Origin: Bacteroidota bacterium | Lineage (GTDB): Bacteria > Bacteroidota > Bacteroidia > B-17B0 > Aurantibacillaceae | Direction: 5' to 3' | NCBI GenBank assembly: GCA_900299295.1 | Contig: OMJH01000060.1 | Location: 1 to 64,000, forward strand | Length of the DNA stretch: 64,000 nt | In this document: positions 9,270 to 18,265 of the stretch, one piece after another | Layout: each line of letters begins with the position of its first letter | Position numbering within the stretch: position 1 is the stretch's first letter | Position numbers and translations under genes: made by a program | Notes under the pieces: model-generated | What the model was told of the DNA's origin: nothing | The model's database searches: none | The model's input: the letters and a program-made list of their open reading frames with translations, nothing else

Positions 9270-10442
9270 TCAACTGAGCTTTTGATACGTTTGCCACCAA
9301 CGGTCAGGGATTTCATTATTACATGCAGTTTCGTAATCTTTTTGCGAACAAGGAACCAGCGTATGACGCTCAAATTTTAATCCCTTTTGCGATGGATAAG
9401 GAACTTCCATCCACCAGCGGTCGGATTTCTTGCTTTTGTAAAAATTTATTTCGTACGAATTATCCTGTAGGAAAACATTGAAGCGAATGTAATCAGGGTT
9501 GCTGCGCGAAGGATAATCTTTCTTTCGTGCATAAAATCCATCAATAAAACACCACAGCATTTGTGCCGCCAATTGTGCTGTCATTCCGCTTTTGTCAAAC
9601 GCGGGATTTATCTCATATAAACCTAATGAAGTTAAGCGGTCGCTCATACCTGCATACCACATCATCTGACATGCCTCTTCGGCATAAAATCCGTTTGGTG
9701 AAACGTGGGCGTTTCCGGGAGCGTCAGCATATTTCATCACCGAAAAATCAAAGGTCAAAAAGTCGGCGAAACGAATTACAGGTTCTGATTCCTGAATGTT
9801 GTCGCGGATTTGACCCAAACGGTAAACATCAAAATAAAGTTTGTCCATCATTTGCAATTGACTTTGTTCCACCAAATAGGTTTGATAGCCAATATGACTG
9901 TAATTAAAAAGGTAATTGGGCTGATGAAGAATCACTTTTCCTAAAAAGGATCGAGAATTAAATTCATCATCAGGATTCCCCAAATCAAAAACAGAATCAA
10001 TAGTTACTCCGTTAATGGTTTGTTCCAGTTTTTCATAGCCGCGAAATTGCGCGTAAGTTAAATCATGGCCTCCTCCAATGATAATAGGAATAATGTTTTT
10101 GCGAAGTAAAAATTCAACACTTTGAGAAAGGGCATAATAGGTGTCTTCAACGCTGTGACCGGGAGCAATATTACCTAAGTCTGCAATGCGTGCTGAAAAT
10201 GCACCTTGAAATAATTTGTATAAATGTGTTCTTACTTCATCGGGAGCTTCAGCACATTTTTCATTGATTGCTGAGCGTCTTCCTTCGTTTACGCCGATAA
10301 TCGCAATATCAATCTCATCAAGTTCCGGAAAATCGGTTTCATATTTTAGGATGGATTTTGAAAGTGACGATTCGGACAAATGACCTTCTCCCAGAATTCT
10401 TGAATAGTCGGGTGAAGTAAAAAAAACTGAAATTTCGCTCAT
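9270..10442 (-). CDS. Arginase/formimidoylglutamase-family protein with altered metal ligands
   Basis: Ureohydrolase-fold protein of 390 residues, of the kind often labelled formimidoylglutamase in Bacteroidota. The first metal-ligand motif is kept (GGGHDLTYA, His126). The second, normally DxHxD, reads Asp149-Ser-Val151-Phe-Asp153, so the His is missing. The third, normally DxD, reads Asp232-Phe-Ser234, so the second Asp is missing. Two of the six manganese ligands of classic arginases are thus replaced. It may bind one metal, act on another substrate, or be non-catalytic. Start ATG 10442 (MSEISVFF) is preferred over a TTG/ATN-type extension at 10511. A strong terminator follows. Confidence 0.8.
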   Translation of the reverse strand: MSEISVFFTSPDYSRILGEGHLSESSLSKSILKYETDFPELDEIDIAIIGVNEGRRSAINEKCAEAPDEVRTHLYKLFQGAFSARIADLGNIAPGHSVEDTYYALSQSVEFLLRKNIIPIIIGGGHDLTYAQFRGYEKLEQTINGVTIDSVFDLGNPDDEFNSRSFLGKVILHQPNYLFNYSHIGYQTYLVEQSQLQMMDKLYFDVYRLGQIRDNIQESEPVIRFADFLTFDFSVMKYADAPGNAHVSPNGFYAEEACQMMWYAGMSDRLTSLGLYEINPAFDKSGMTAQLAAQMLWCFIDGFYARKKDYPSRSNPDYIRFNVFLQDNSYEINFYKSKKSDRWWMEVPYPSQKGLKFERHTLVPCSQKDYETACNNEIPDRWWQTYQKLS

Positions 10443-10599
10443 ATTTGATTTGTGGGTTAAAAGTAAGGGCTGATATTTCTCATTAAAGCAAAACAAACAA
10501 GAGTTAATCACAGGTAAATTTTAATAACTTTTATCGAAAATGAGTTTATCATTTATAGCTGATTGACTTTCGCTTCTGTATTTTTGAAAAAGATTTATT

Positions 10600-13047
10600 T
10601 TGAAAACGCCATTTCTTCTTTTTATACATTGTTTTTTTATTCATGTTGTTAGCGCACAACTTATGAATAAAACTGATTTTCGGTGCGAAGGCCCCTATGA
10701 ACTCCCTACGCAAAGTATTGGCTTCATCAGCGCTGTGAACACAGTGGATTCAACGGCAAATGTGTTGTATGCAGGTAGTTTATATGGCGGACTTTGGAAA
10801 GGCGAACGAAGGAAAATAAATGATTCATTATTGTATGCTTGGAAAAATATCAGTGACGCATGGCCGCGCCCCGGACATGGAGTGGCAGGAATTGTAACAG
10901 CTTTTGTGAATGGAGGGTTTGAAATTTATATCGGGACTCAACAGGGAGGAAATGGTAGGTTGTATGGTTATGGGAATGGAATTTTAAAATCAACAGATGA
11001 GGGGAAGACCTGGGCACAAGTTGGGCCCTTAGTTCACCCGACCGATAAGGCGGTGGTAGATTACTTGTCTGCAAATCCTGAGAACCCGCAAATTATGTTT
11101 GCACGGATCGGAAAAAATTATTTTGTTACTCGCAACGGATGGAATTCCTACGACACAATTTTTCCGCCTTTGAAAAATAAAGATGAAAATATGCACATCG
11201 CTGATGTAGAATGGAAACCCGGCGAATTTTCTTCGTTTTATTTCAGTACGCGCAGTGAGTTTGGTGTGAAAGCCGAGTTGTGGTTCACAACTGACCTTGG
11301 AAAAACCTGGAGAAATTTTCTTCATGGTGTTGTTGCAGGGAACATTCAAATGGACGTTATCCGTAAGAAAGGAATGGAAGACCTTTTGTTCATTGCCTAC
11401 GCTGATAATGGTGCTTTTGTACAAGTGTATGATGGAAAAAGTTGGTCACCAAATAAAAACAAGGTCCGTGTATTTAGCGGAAGTGGTTACTGGAACATGG
11501 AATTTGAAGTTAATGCACAGGATACATCAGTGATGTACCTATCGATGACACAAATTGCGAGAAGTAAAAACGGAGGTAAATCGTTTGAAACAATAACAGA
11601 GTATCTAGGAATAAATACGCATGCAGATGTACGTGATTTGCATCTGATTCAATCCAGTGACGGTGGTAATTACGATGTTTTGCTGATGGCGAACGATGGT
11701 GGCGTTTCAATATCAGACCCGGGAATTATAAACACAAAAAGCTGGAAAAATTGTAACGGTATTGGACTTGCCGTTTCACAATTTTGGGGAATTAGTACTT
11801 CTGAACAGGAAAAAGGTTTTATTGCAGGAGGAGGGCAGGATAACGGGATATATGTAAAACACGGAAACAAATGGAAAACTACCATTGCGGGCGTTGGTGA
11901 TGGTTACGAAGTTTGTATCAGTGATATAAATTCCAACTGTTTAATTGCGCAGGGGAACTCCCCTACACTACATCGAAGTGAAAATAGCGGAACGTCATGG
12001 AACGGAAAAAGCGCACCTCCATCAAAAGCCAGTTTATTCAAGCGGCCTATGTTGCTTGACGACAAAAGTCACCACTTGTATTTAGCACATCATCAATTGT
12101 TTTCAATTGACAATTCGAACGGAAAACTGGATGGCAAGTGGATTCAAAAATCTTTTCTGCCCGATATAGTTCAAAAAAACGGGATGTTGCAAAACAATCT
12201 AATCACAGCTTTTGCATTAAACGGGAAATCAAATGAAAAATGTTTGATGTCCTACGAAAGTCCATTGTGGGGAATTGATAATTTAAATGGAAAATTATTT
12301 TTCACAAATGATGTTTCCTGTGATTCGCCAACGTGGATTGATTTGACCCCTTTTGTTCCGCAGTTAAATTGGCGGGAAATTTATGATATTGTTGCAGATG
12401 AAATAAATGAGAATTGTTATTATGCGCTATGGCAGGATCCATATTCAGGATTTGAAGCCGAAGTGTTACATATAGAAATTCCACAGGCCTTGGATACTGT
12501 TTATGTAATCAATATCACCGGTAATTTGCCGAAATTTCCACGGAGTAAACTCATCATGGAAAAGAATTTGGGAGGCAATTTATATGTTGCAACCGACAGC
12601 GGAATTTTTGTTTCAAACTCCAAACTGAGGAATCAAAAGCTTTGGTTGTCCTTTTCAAGTATTTTACATCCGATGCCGTTGTGCACTGTTTCTGATCTGG
12701 AAATCAACAAACTTGAAAATCGAATATACGTTGCAACTTATGGACGGGGACTGTGGAGTGCTCCAACTGCGGTGTTTGGGCAGGATAAAAAAATTGTCAT
12801 CAATAAACATGTAGTTTGGAAGACACCAGTTAAAATAGACGGGGATTTAGTGATTCGGCGCGGAAAGATTTTAGAAATAAAAAATATTGTTTATCTGAGT
12901 CAGCACGCACGGATAGTAATGCAGAAAGGATCAAGTATAATTTTTTCAGAAAATGATCTTTTACTTAATAATGATGCAAGCGTGTTCGACCTGAAAAAAA
13001 TTCAAATGGCAAAAAACTGCAGGTTGACTTTAGCTGAGAAGAAATAA
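10600..13047 (+). CDS. Secreted BNR/Asp-box repeat beta-propeller protein
   Basis: Large exported protein of 815 residues. It starts at TTG 10600 with a signal peptide (LLFIHCFFIHVVSAQ). Asp-box repeats of the SxDxGxTW kind recur: STDEGKTW, TTDLGKTW, SKNGGKSF and SENSGTSW, as in sialidase or sortilin-type propellers. Clear sialidase catalytic residues are not apparent. Unlike other exported proteins in this window, it lacks a recognisable T9SS sorting domain and ends in about 90 residues rich in short beta strands. A TATTTTTG element about 20 bases upstream fits the local promoter type. Role and final location are unknown. Confidence 0.8.
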   Translation: MKTPFLLFIHCFFIHVVSAQLMNKTDFRCEGPYELPTQSIGFISAVNTVDSTANVLYAGSLYGGLWKGERRKINDSLLYAWKNISDAWPRPGHGVAGIVTAFVNGGFEIYIGTQQGGNGRLYGYGNGILKSTDEGKTWAQVGPLVHPTDKAVVDYLSANPENPQIMFARIGKNYFVTRNGWNSYDTIFPPLKNKDENMHIADVEWKPGEFSSFYFSTRSEFGVKAELWFTTDLGKTWRNFLHGVVAGNIQMDVIRKKGMEDLLFIAYADNGAFVQVYDGKSWSPNKNKVRVFSGSGYWNMEFEVNAQDTSVMYLSMTQIARSKNGGKSFETITEYLGINTHADVRDLHLIQSSDGGNYDVLLMANDGGVSISDPGIINTKSWKNCNGIGLAVSQFWGISTSEQEKGFIAGGGQDNGIYVKHGNKWKTTIAGVGDGYEVCISDINSNCLIAQGNSPTLHRSENSGTSWNGKSAPPSKASLFKRPMLLDDKSHHLYLAHHQLFSIDNSNGKLDGKWIQKSFLPDIVQKNGMLQNNLITAFALNGKSNEKCLMSYESPLWGIDNLNGKLFFTNDVSCDSPTWIDLTPFVPQLNWREIYDIVADEINENCYYALWQDPYSGFEAEVLHIEIPQALDTVYVINITGNLPKFPRSKLIMEKNLGGNLYVATDSGIFVSNSKLRNQKLWLSFSSILHPMPLCTVSDLEINKLENRIYVATYGRGLWSAPTAVFGQDKKIVINKHVVWKTPVKIDGDLVIRRGKILEIKNIVYLSQHARIVMQKGSSIIFSENDLLLNNDASVFDLKKIQMAKNCRLTLAEKK

Positions 13048-13067
13048 ATCGAAAATATTCGAGTCTA

Positions 13068-13934
13068 TTATGGCATTTGGAACGTGTAAACGTTTCCGTT
13101 AACAGTTACAGTGCCGATATTGTCACAGGTTCCATTTCCGAAGTCAATTGTACGGGTTGGTTTTCCTGTGGGAATGTGGTCGATGGTGCCCTGAATGAAA
13201 TATTTTTTGCAGGTTGGATTTGCAGGGTCAAACTTTCTAACCAAGGGGCTTATTATTGTGCTTGTAAATGACGTGCCATTAGCGCTTGTTCCATTCGCGT
13301 TTCCGTTGATATGATACACATCATCATCCCACATAAGCGTGGTGTCACCACTCACCCAATCGCGTGTACGGTTTGAACTCCAGGTAATGGTTCCGCCATT
13401 ATTCGGCTTGATGATTGTGCCGTTAACTACAATAGTATGACGAAGCTGATACCCGTTTCCAGATCCATTGTTGGTTACCGTTTTTGTTCCCTGCACGGCA
13501 TAATCATTTACGTAGTAATTTGTTGGAGTGACGGTAATCACTGTTCCCAGCGTCCGGTAAAGTCCTGTATAAACAAATTGTACAATTCCGCGGCGATATC
13601 TACCGTCATTGCATAAACAGTTGGTTGATCCGAAATTTACTGTGATTGTATCTTTTCCATCGGAATTAAAATTAACTTTTGTGCCCGATGCTAAGTCAAT
13701 CGTAGCGCAAGTACTTAGTACGCTGTTAGGATTGTCGAGTTTGTAAATATTAGAAGTTCCGTTCCGAAGCGCCTCATCTGCCATTGTTCCAAGGTCGTTA
13801 AAACTTTGTTGTGCTAAAGAATTATCTGTTGCACTGGAGGTGTCATTATCTACTTGCTCCTGATTCTTTTTACAGGAAAAGAACAAAGCGGAGAAAATAA
13901 CTCCGACAAAAATTACCAGACGGAAAAATTTCAT
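13068..13934 (-). CDS. Lipoprotein of unknown function
   Basis: Product of 288 residues with a type II signal peptide and lipobox ending at Cys21 (ALFFSCKKN), so it should be lipid-anchored, probably in the outer membrane. The mature part is rich in Thr, Asn and Gly and looks beta-stranded, with conserved-looking Cys residues (TCATIDL, TNCLCNDG, PTCKKYF) that could form disulfides. TIDFGNGTCDNIGTVTVNG occurs near the end and resembles the earlier GSTNCLCNDGRYRRG segment. No named family is recognised. It converges on the BNR-repeat gene 20 bases away. Confidence 0.75.
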   Translation of the reverse strand: MKFFRLVIFVGVIFSALFFSCKKNQEQVDNDTSSATDNSLAQQSFNDLGTMADEALRNGTSNIYKLDNPNSVLSTCATIDLASGTKVNFNSDGKDTITVNFGSTNCLCNDGRYRRGIVQFVYTGLYRTLGTVITVTPTNYYVNDYAVQGTKTVTNNGSGNGYQLRHTIVVNGTIIKPNNGGTITWSSNRTRDWVSGDTTLMWDDDVYHINGNANGTSANGTSFTSTIISPLVRKFDPANPTCKKYFIQGTIDHIPTGKPTRTIDFGNGTCDNIGTVTVNGNVYTFQMP

Positions 13935-14049
13935 GAGTTTTAATTTGCTTCGAAAATAGGAATTTTTTCAGACATGAAGGAATAACCCACGCTTTCCATG
14001 TGGTGAAAACGAGGCTAAACAGTGCGTTTAATAGATTTTAACATTTTAA

Positions 14050-16476
14050 TCATCCACTGCAGCTTTCGCAGCCTTCAGGATTATCAAGTGAGCAGCTTAA
14101 TTGAGCCATTTTTTCCTCCTCAGTTAATTGACTGGTTAGGGGTGCTGCTCTGTCAACAACAAGTTGGTCTTCGTTACCGAGTATTTCACCACCCGTTTTT
14201 TTCAAAGCAGCTTGATCAACAGTAAACTTGATGGCATCTGCAGCAGCTTTTGTGCGCAGATAGTACATTCCGGTTTTTAATCCTTTTTTCCACGCATGGA
14301 AATGTGCTGCAGAAAGCTTGCTGAAATTAGCGTTCTGAATGAAAAGATTTAACGATTGTGACTGGTCGATGAAGGCACCGCGGTCAGCGGCCATATCGAT
14401 TAGTGTTCGTTGTTTAATTTCCCAAACTGTTTTGTAAATGTCCTTGATGTTCTGAGGAATTTCATTGATGTTTTGAATGGAGCCATTGGCTGCGATGACT
14501 TTGTTTTTTAATGTGTCGTTCCAAATACCTAGCCGAACCAGATCTTTTAATAAATGTTTGTTGACTACAACAAACTCACCGCTTAACACTCGGCGTGAGT
14601 AAATGTTCGTAGTATAGGGCTCAAAACATTCGTTATTTCCTAAGATCTGTGAAGTGGATGCGGTTGGCATAGGTGCCAGTAAAAGCGAATTACGTACTCC
14701 ATGTTTCATGATTTCTTCACGTAATACATCCCATTCCCAACGACTGCTAGGTGTAACGCCCCACATATCGTGCTGGAAAACGCCCTCCGAAATAGGGGAG
14801 CCCGCATATGTTTCATAAGGTCCGTCCACTTTTGCAAGATCCTTGCTGGCTGTTAGTGAAGCGTAATAAATCGTCTCAAAAATGTCTTTATTGAGCTGAA
14901 TTGCCTCAGTAGACTCGAACGGGTAACGCAACATGATGAAGGCATCCGCCAACCCCTGAACCCCTAACCCGATTGGACGGTGGCGCAGATTACTTTTTCT
15001 AGCCTCGGGTATCGGGTAATAATTTCGGTCAATGATCCTGTTCAGATTTTTCGTTGCAACATAGGTCACCTCAAATAATTTTTGGTGATCGAAAGTGCCT
15101 TCTTCAATATTTACGAATCGCGGCAGTGCTAATGAAGCAAGGTTGCAAACTGCAATTTCATCGGGCGCAGTGTACTCAATAATTTCTGTACACAGATTGG
15201 AGGATTTAATTGTACCAAGATTTTTTTGATTGCTCTTGCTGTTGCAGGCATCCTTGTAAAGCATATATGGATTTCCTGTTTCAATTTGAGACTCAATAAT
15301 TGCCGCCCATAATTCACGGGCTTTTACCACCTTGCGTTGCTTCCCTTCTGTTTCGTATTGTGTGTATAATTTTTCAAATGCTTCACCGTAACATTCATGT
15401 AAACCCGGAGCCTCGTTCGGGCAGAATAAACTCCAGTCACCCTCAGCTTCTACTCGTTTCATGAACAAATCAGGAATCCACAGTGCAGTAAATAAATCGC
15501 GGGCACGCATTTCTTCTTTTCCATGGTTTTTACGAATATCTAAAAAACTATAGATGTCGGCATGCCATGGTTCAAGGTAGACTGCGATGGAACCTTTTCT
15601 CTTTCCGCCACCTTGATCAACATAGCGTGCAGTTTCATTGTAGACTTTTAGCATCGGAATAATGCCGTTACTTGTACCATTGGTTCCTTTAATGTAGGAT
15701 CCTGTTGCGCGTACGTTGTGAATGCTAATTCCGATTCCCCCTGCGCTTTGTGAAATTTTCGCGCAATTTTTTAAGGTATCGTAAATTCCATCTATACTAT
15801 CTTCTTTCACTTGAAGAAGAAAGCAACTGCTCATTTGAGGTTTTGGAGTTCCGGAGTTAAACAAGGTTGGAGTGGCGTGAGTAAACCAACGCTCACTCAT
15901 TAAATTATAGGTTTCAATCGCGGCTTCAATATCATCTTTGTGAATTCCAACGGAAACGCGCATGAGCATGTGTTGCGGACGCTCCGCTACTTTCCCGTTC
16001 CTCTTTAATAGGTATGAACGCTCCAATGTTTTGAATCCAAAGTAGTCGTAACCGAAATCACGATCATAAATTATAGAAGAATCCAAGACATGTGCGTTTT
16101 TTTGAACGATTTCATATACATCTTCAGCAATCAGCGAGGCCTTCTGTCCGGTTTTCGGATCCAGGTAGTGATGAAGACTATGAATAGTTTTAGAAAAAGA
16201 TTTCGTTGTGTTTTTATGTAGGTTGGATACAGCAATGCGCGAGGCGAGTAAGGCGTAATCCGGATGTGAGGTAGTAAGAGAGGCTGCAGTCTCTGCTGCA
16301 AGGTTGTCTAGCTCTGAGGTTGTGATTCCGTCACGCAAGCCTTCAATAACCTTCATGGCAACCTTTACTGAATCAACATGCAGGGGATCAAGTCCGTAAC
16401 ACATTTTTTGAACGCGCGCTGTAATTTTGTCAAACTTTACTGATTCACGGGTTCCGTCTCTTTTTACTACAAACAT
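14050..16476 (-). CDS. nrdA: Ribonucleoside-diphosphate reductase class Ia, alpha subunit
   Basis: Large catalytic subunit that reduces ribonucleoside diphosphates to deoxyribonucleotides. An ATP-cone ([16 protein letters not shown]) occupies the first 90 or so residues and gives dATP/ATP allosteric control. The core shows SSCFLLQ with an active-site Cys, [17 protein letters not shown] and [15 protein letters not shown]. The C-terminus holds the redox pair Cys803-x2-Cys806 (GCESCSG), reduced by thioredoxin. The length of 808 residues is as expected. It lies 193 bases after nrdB, with an inverted repeat in the gap, so the two may be separately tuned. Confidence 0.97.
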   Translation of the reverse strand: MFVVKRDGTRESVKFDKITARVQKMCYGLDPLHVDSVKVAMKVIEGLRDGITTSELDNLAAETAASLTTSHPDYALLASRIAVSNLHKNTTKSFSKTIHSLHHYLDPKTGQKASLIAEDVYEIVQKNAHVLDSSIIYDRDFGYDYFGFKTLERSYLLKRNGKVAERPQHMLMRVSVGIHKDDIEAAIETYNLMSERWFTHATPTLFNSGTPKPQMSSCFLLQVKEDSIDGIYDTLKNCAKISQSAGGIGISIHNVRATGSYIKGTNGTSNGIIPMLKVYNETARYVDQGGGKRKGSIAVYLEPWHADIYSFLDIRKNHGKEEMRARDLFTALWIPDLFMKRVEAEGDWSLFCPNEAPGLHECYGEAFEKLYTQYETEGKQRKVVKARELWAAIIESQIETGNPYMLYKDACNSKSNQKNLGTIKSSNLCTEIIEYTAPDEIAVCNLASLALPRFVNIEEGTFDHQKLFEVTYVATKNLNRIIDRNYYPIPEARKSNLRHRPIGLGVQGLADAFIMLRYPFESTEAIQLNKDIFETIYYASLTASKDLAKVDGPYETYAGSPISEGVFQHDMWGVTPSSRWEWDVLREEIMKHGVRNSLLLAPMPTASTSQILGNNECFEPYTTNIYSRRVLSGEFVVVNKHLLKDLVRLGIWNDTLKNKVIAANGSIQNINEIPQNIKDIYKTVWEIKQRTLIDMAADRGAFIDQSQSLNLFIQNANFSKLSAAHFHAWKKGLKTGMYYLRTKAAADAIKFTVDQAALKKTGGEILGNEDQLVVDRAAPLTSQLTEEEKMAQLSCSLDNPEGCESCSG

Positions 16477-16492
16477 ATTTTTTCTTTTTCAT

Positions 16493-16517
16493 ATCGTTTC
16501 ACGGCAGTAGAAACGAT
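16493..16517. repeat. Inverted repeat upstream of nrdA
   Basis: Perfect 8-bp dyad, ATCGTTTC (16493-16500) and GAAACGAT (16510-16517), with a nine-base spacer, 16 bases before the nrdA start. Its left arm overlaps GTTTCACGGCAG (16497-16508), which has a near-perfect inverted partner CTGCCCGTGAAAC at 16558-16570. It could be an operator or a leader hairpin. It does not look like the NrdR box known from other bacteria. Confidence 0.45.
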
Positions 16518-16669
16518 GGGTTTATTTTAAATTCATTTAATTTTTCATTCTTTCACGCTGCCCGTGAAACCTATTTTGAAGGGTGAAAAACTTAACACAA
16601 GTTAAATCTGAACGAACCCCTTCATTACTAGTAATATTTTTCTTATTTACTTTTTAATGTTAATAACCA

Positions 16670-17641
16670 TCAGAAATCAACTTCAAGATCAAATTTGTTG
16701 TTTTCTTCCTTATTTGAGGTTACTCCAGATTTCTGATATTCACCTACGCGTTTTTCAAAGAAGTTGGTTTTTCCTTCTAATGAGATTAACTCCATGAAAT
16801 CAAATGGATTGGCTGCGTTGTAATACTTCGAAAGTCCTAGTGCCACGAGTAATCTGTCGGCCACAAACTCAATGTACTGACACATTTGATCGGCGTTCAT
16901 TCCAATTAACTTAACGGGCAATGCGTCGGAAACAAAAATCTTTTCGATTGCCACTGCGTCAGTGATGATTTTGGTTATCTGCTCTTCCGGAAGTTTACCA
17001 ACGATGTGCTCGGTGTAAAGCATACAGGCGAAATCGCAATGCAGACCTTCGTCGCGGCTGATAAGTTCGTTACTGAAGGCAAGGCCCGGCATCAGTCCGC
17101 GTTTTTTGAGCCAGAAAATAGAACAAAAAGATCCACTGAAGAAGATACCTTCTACTGCGGCAAACGCTACTAGTCGCTCGGCAAAAGAGCCTTTGGTAAT
17201 CCAACGCAAAGCCCATTCAGCTTTTTGTTTAACTGCGGGCACCGTGTCAATTGCGTGAAATAGTTTATCTTTTTCTTCCGGATCCTTAATGTATGTGTCA
17301 ATCAATAACGAGTAAGTCTCGCTATGTATATTTTCCATCATTACCTGGAATCCGTAAAAACAGCGTGCCTCAGGATATTGAACTTCGTTAAGAAAATTAA
17401 TTGCCAAATTTTCATTTACTATTCCGTCGCTTGCAGCAAAAAATGCCAAAACATGCTTAATGAAATGACGTTCATCATCGTTCAGCTTATTGTTCCAGTC
17501 GTGCGGATCCTGGGCCAAATCAATTTCTTCTGCCGTCCAGATACTGGCTTCGGCCTTCTTATACATTTCCCAGATTCCCGCGTGCTTTATTGGGAACAAC
17601 ACAAATCGGTCTTTGTTTTCAATTAAAAGTGGCTCTTGCAT
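16670..17641 (-). CDS. nrdB: Ribonucleoside-diphosphate reductase class Ia, beta subunit
   Basis: Small subunit that houses the diiron-tyrosyl radical cofactor. By alignment in mind to mouse R2, ligands are Asp72, Glu103, His106, Glu164, Glu198 and His201, and the radical tyrosine is Tyr110 in NIHSETY. All are intact. The ARCFYGFQ and ALRWI segments make it the eukaryote-like type common in Bacteroidota. The length is 323 residues and the C-terminal NKFDLEVDF tail should dock into NrdA. It is transcribed ahead of nrdA. The leader contains no clear TAnnTTTG match. Confidence 0.96.
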   Translation of the reverse strand: MQEPLLIENKDRFVLFPIKHAGIWEMYKKAEASIWTAEEIDLAQDPHDWNNKLNDDERHFIKHVLAFFAASDGIVNENLAINFLNEVQYPEARCFYGFQVMMENIHSETYSLLIDTYIKDPEEKDKLFHAIDTVPAVKQKAEWALRWITKGSFAERLVAFAAVEGIFFSGSFCSIFWLKKRGLMPGLAFSNELISRDEGLHCDFACMLYTEHIVGKLPEEQITKIITDAVAIEKIFVSDALPVKLIGMNADQMCQYIEFVADRLLVALGLSKYYNAANPFDFMELISLEGKTNFFEKRVGEYQKSGVTSNKEENNKFDLEVDF

Positions 17642-18265
17642 TATTTTTCTTCTGTGCTCTTCAAGATACGAAATCTGAAGGGCTGGTTATTCAATTTTTT
17701 AATTCAAAAAACATTCTTTAACGTATTTTAAAACTCCTTTTTAAGGGAAAAAAAAGAAGGCCAACGCCTTCTTGTTTAAAATACCTTGTTCGATTGCTGA
17801 AGTGGTTAAGCTTTTGGCTTTTTTACATTCTGCCTGCAATTTTTTTAATTGCGTATCGAACTTGACTACAAATTTGCACTATCCATCCTCCGCACACAAA
17901 CTTTTAAATCAACATTTAAATATAATTTTTAACAAAGCATGTTTGAAAACCTTCGCAATTGAAATGTTGGTGAAACCGGCTATCCATAAGCTTTTCACAG
18001 GATTGTAATATTTACGCAACATAACAAAAATTGAAAAAATTTTTTCTTTTACATTAAAATTTTTTTTATAGAAAATATGAATTTGGTCAAAATGGTTTGT
18101 CACGCACTAAATGTTAGATAATTTACTTTTACTAAAACATCAAATGAGAACGTGAAAGTGAATTTGTTTTTTTGATGGTAGAATAAGGTTGGCCAAAAGA
18201 ATATTATGCTAGGCCAGTCATAAATTAATTTTATTACATTTATATTCACCCTAAATAATTTTTTC
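17642..18265. other. Long intergenic stretch, 624 bases, no protein gene seen
   Basis: AT-rich DNA between the divergent nrdB and the glutamate-synthase-like gene. No convincing ORF, tRNA or known riboswitch was recognised. It contains one strong minus-strand terminator (17754-17773) and weaker hairpins, for example GCAATT...AATTGC around 17837-17855. The terminator has no upstream protein gene to serve, so a small minus-strand RNA or an nrdB leader attenuator is possible. A 17-base string ending in GATGGTAGAA recurs at 23336-23352. Confidence 0.5.
17754..17773 (-). terminator. Orphan terminator hairpin upstream of nrdB
   Basis: Perfect 8-bp stem, AAGAAGGC (17754-17761) and GCCTTCTT (17766-17773), with a four-base loop. 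Read on the minus strand, the stem runs straight into a T-tract. It lies 112 bases upstream of the nrdB start, with no minus-strand protein gene behind it. Confidence 0.6.

Noticed and set aside
17774-17930. tRNA or cobalamin riboswitch upstream of nrdB
   Set aside because: A T-loop-like GTTCGATAC string exists on the minus strand, but no cloverleaf arms fit around it, and no B12-box was found.
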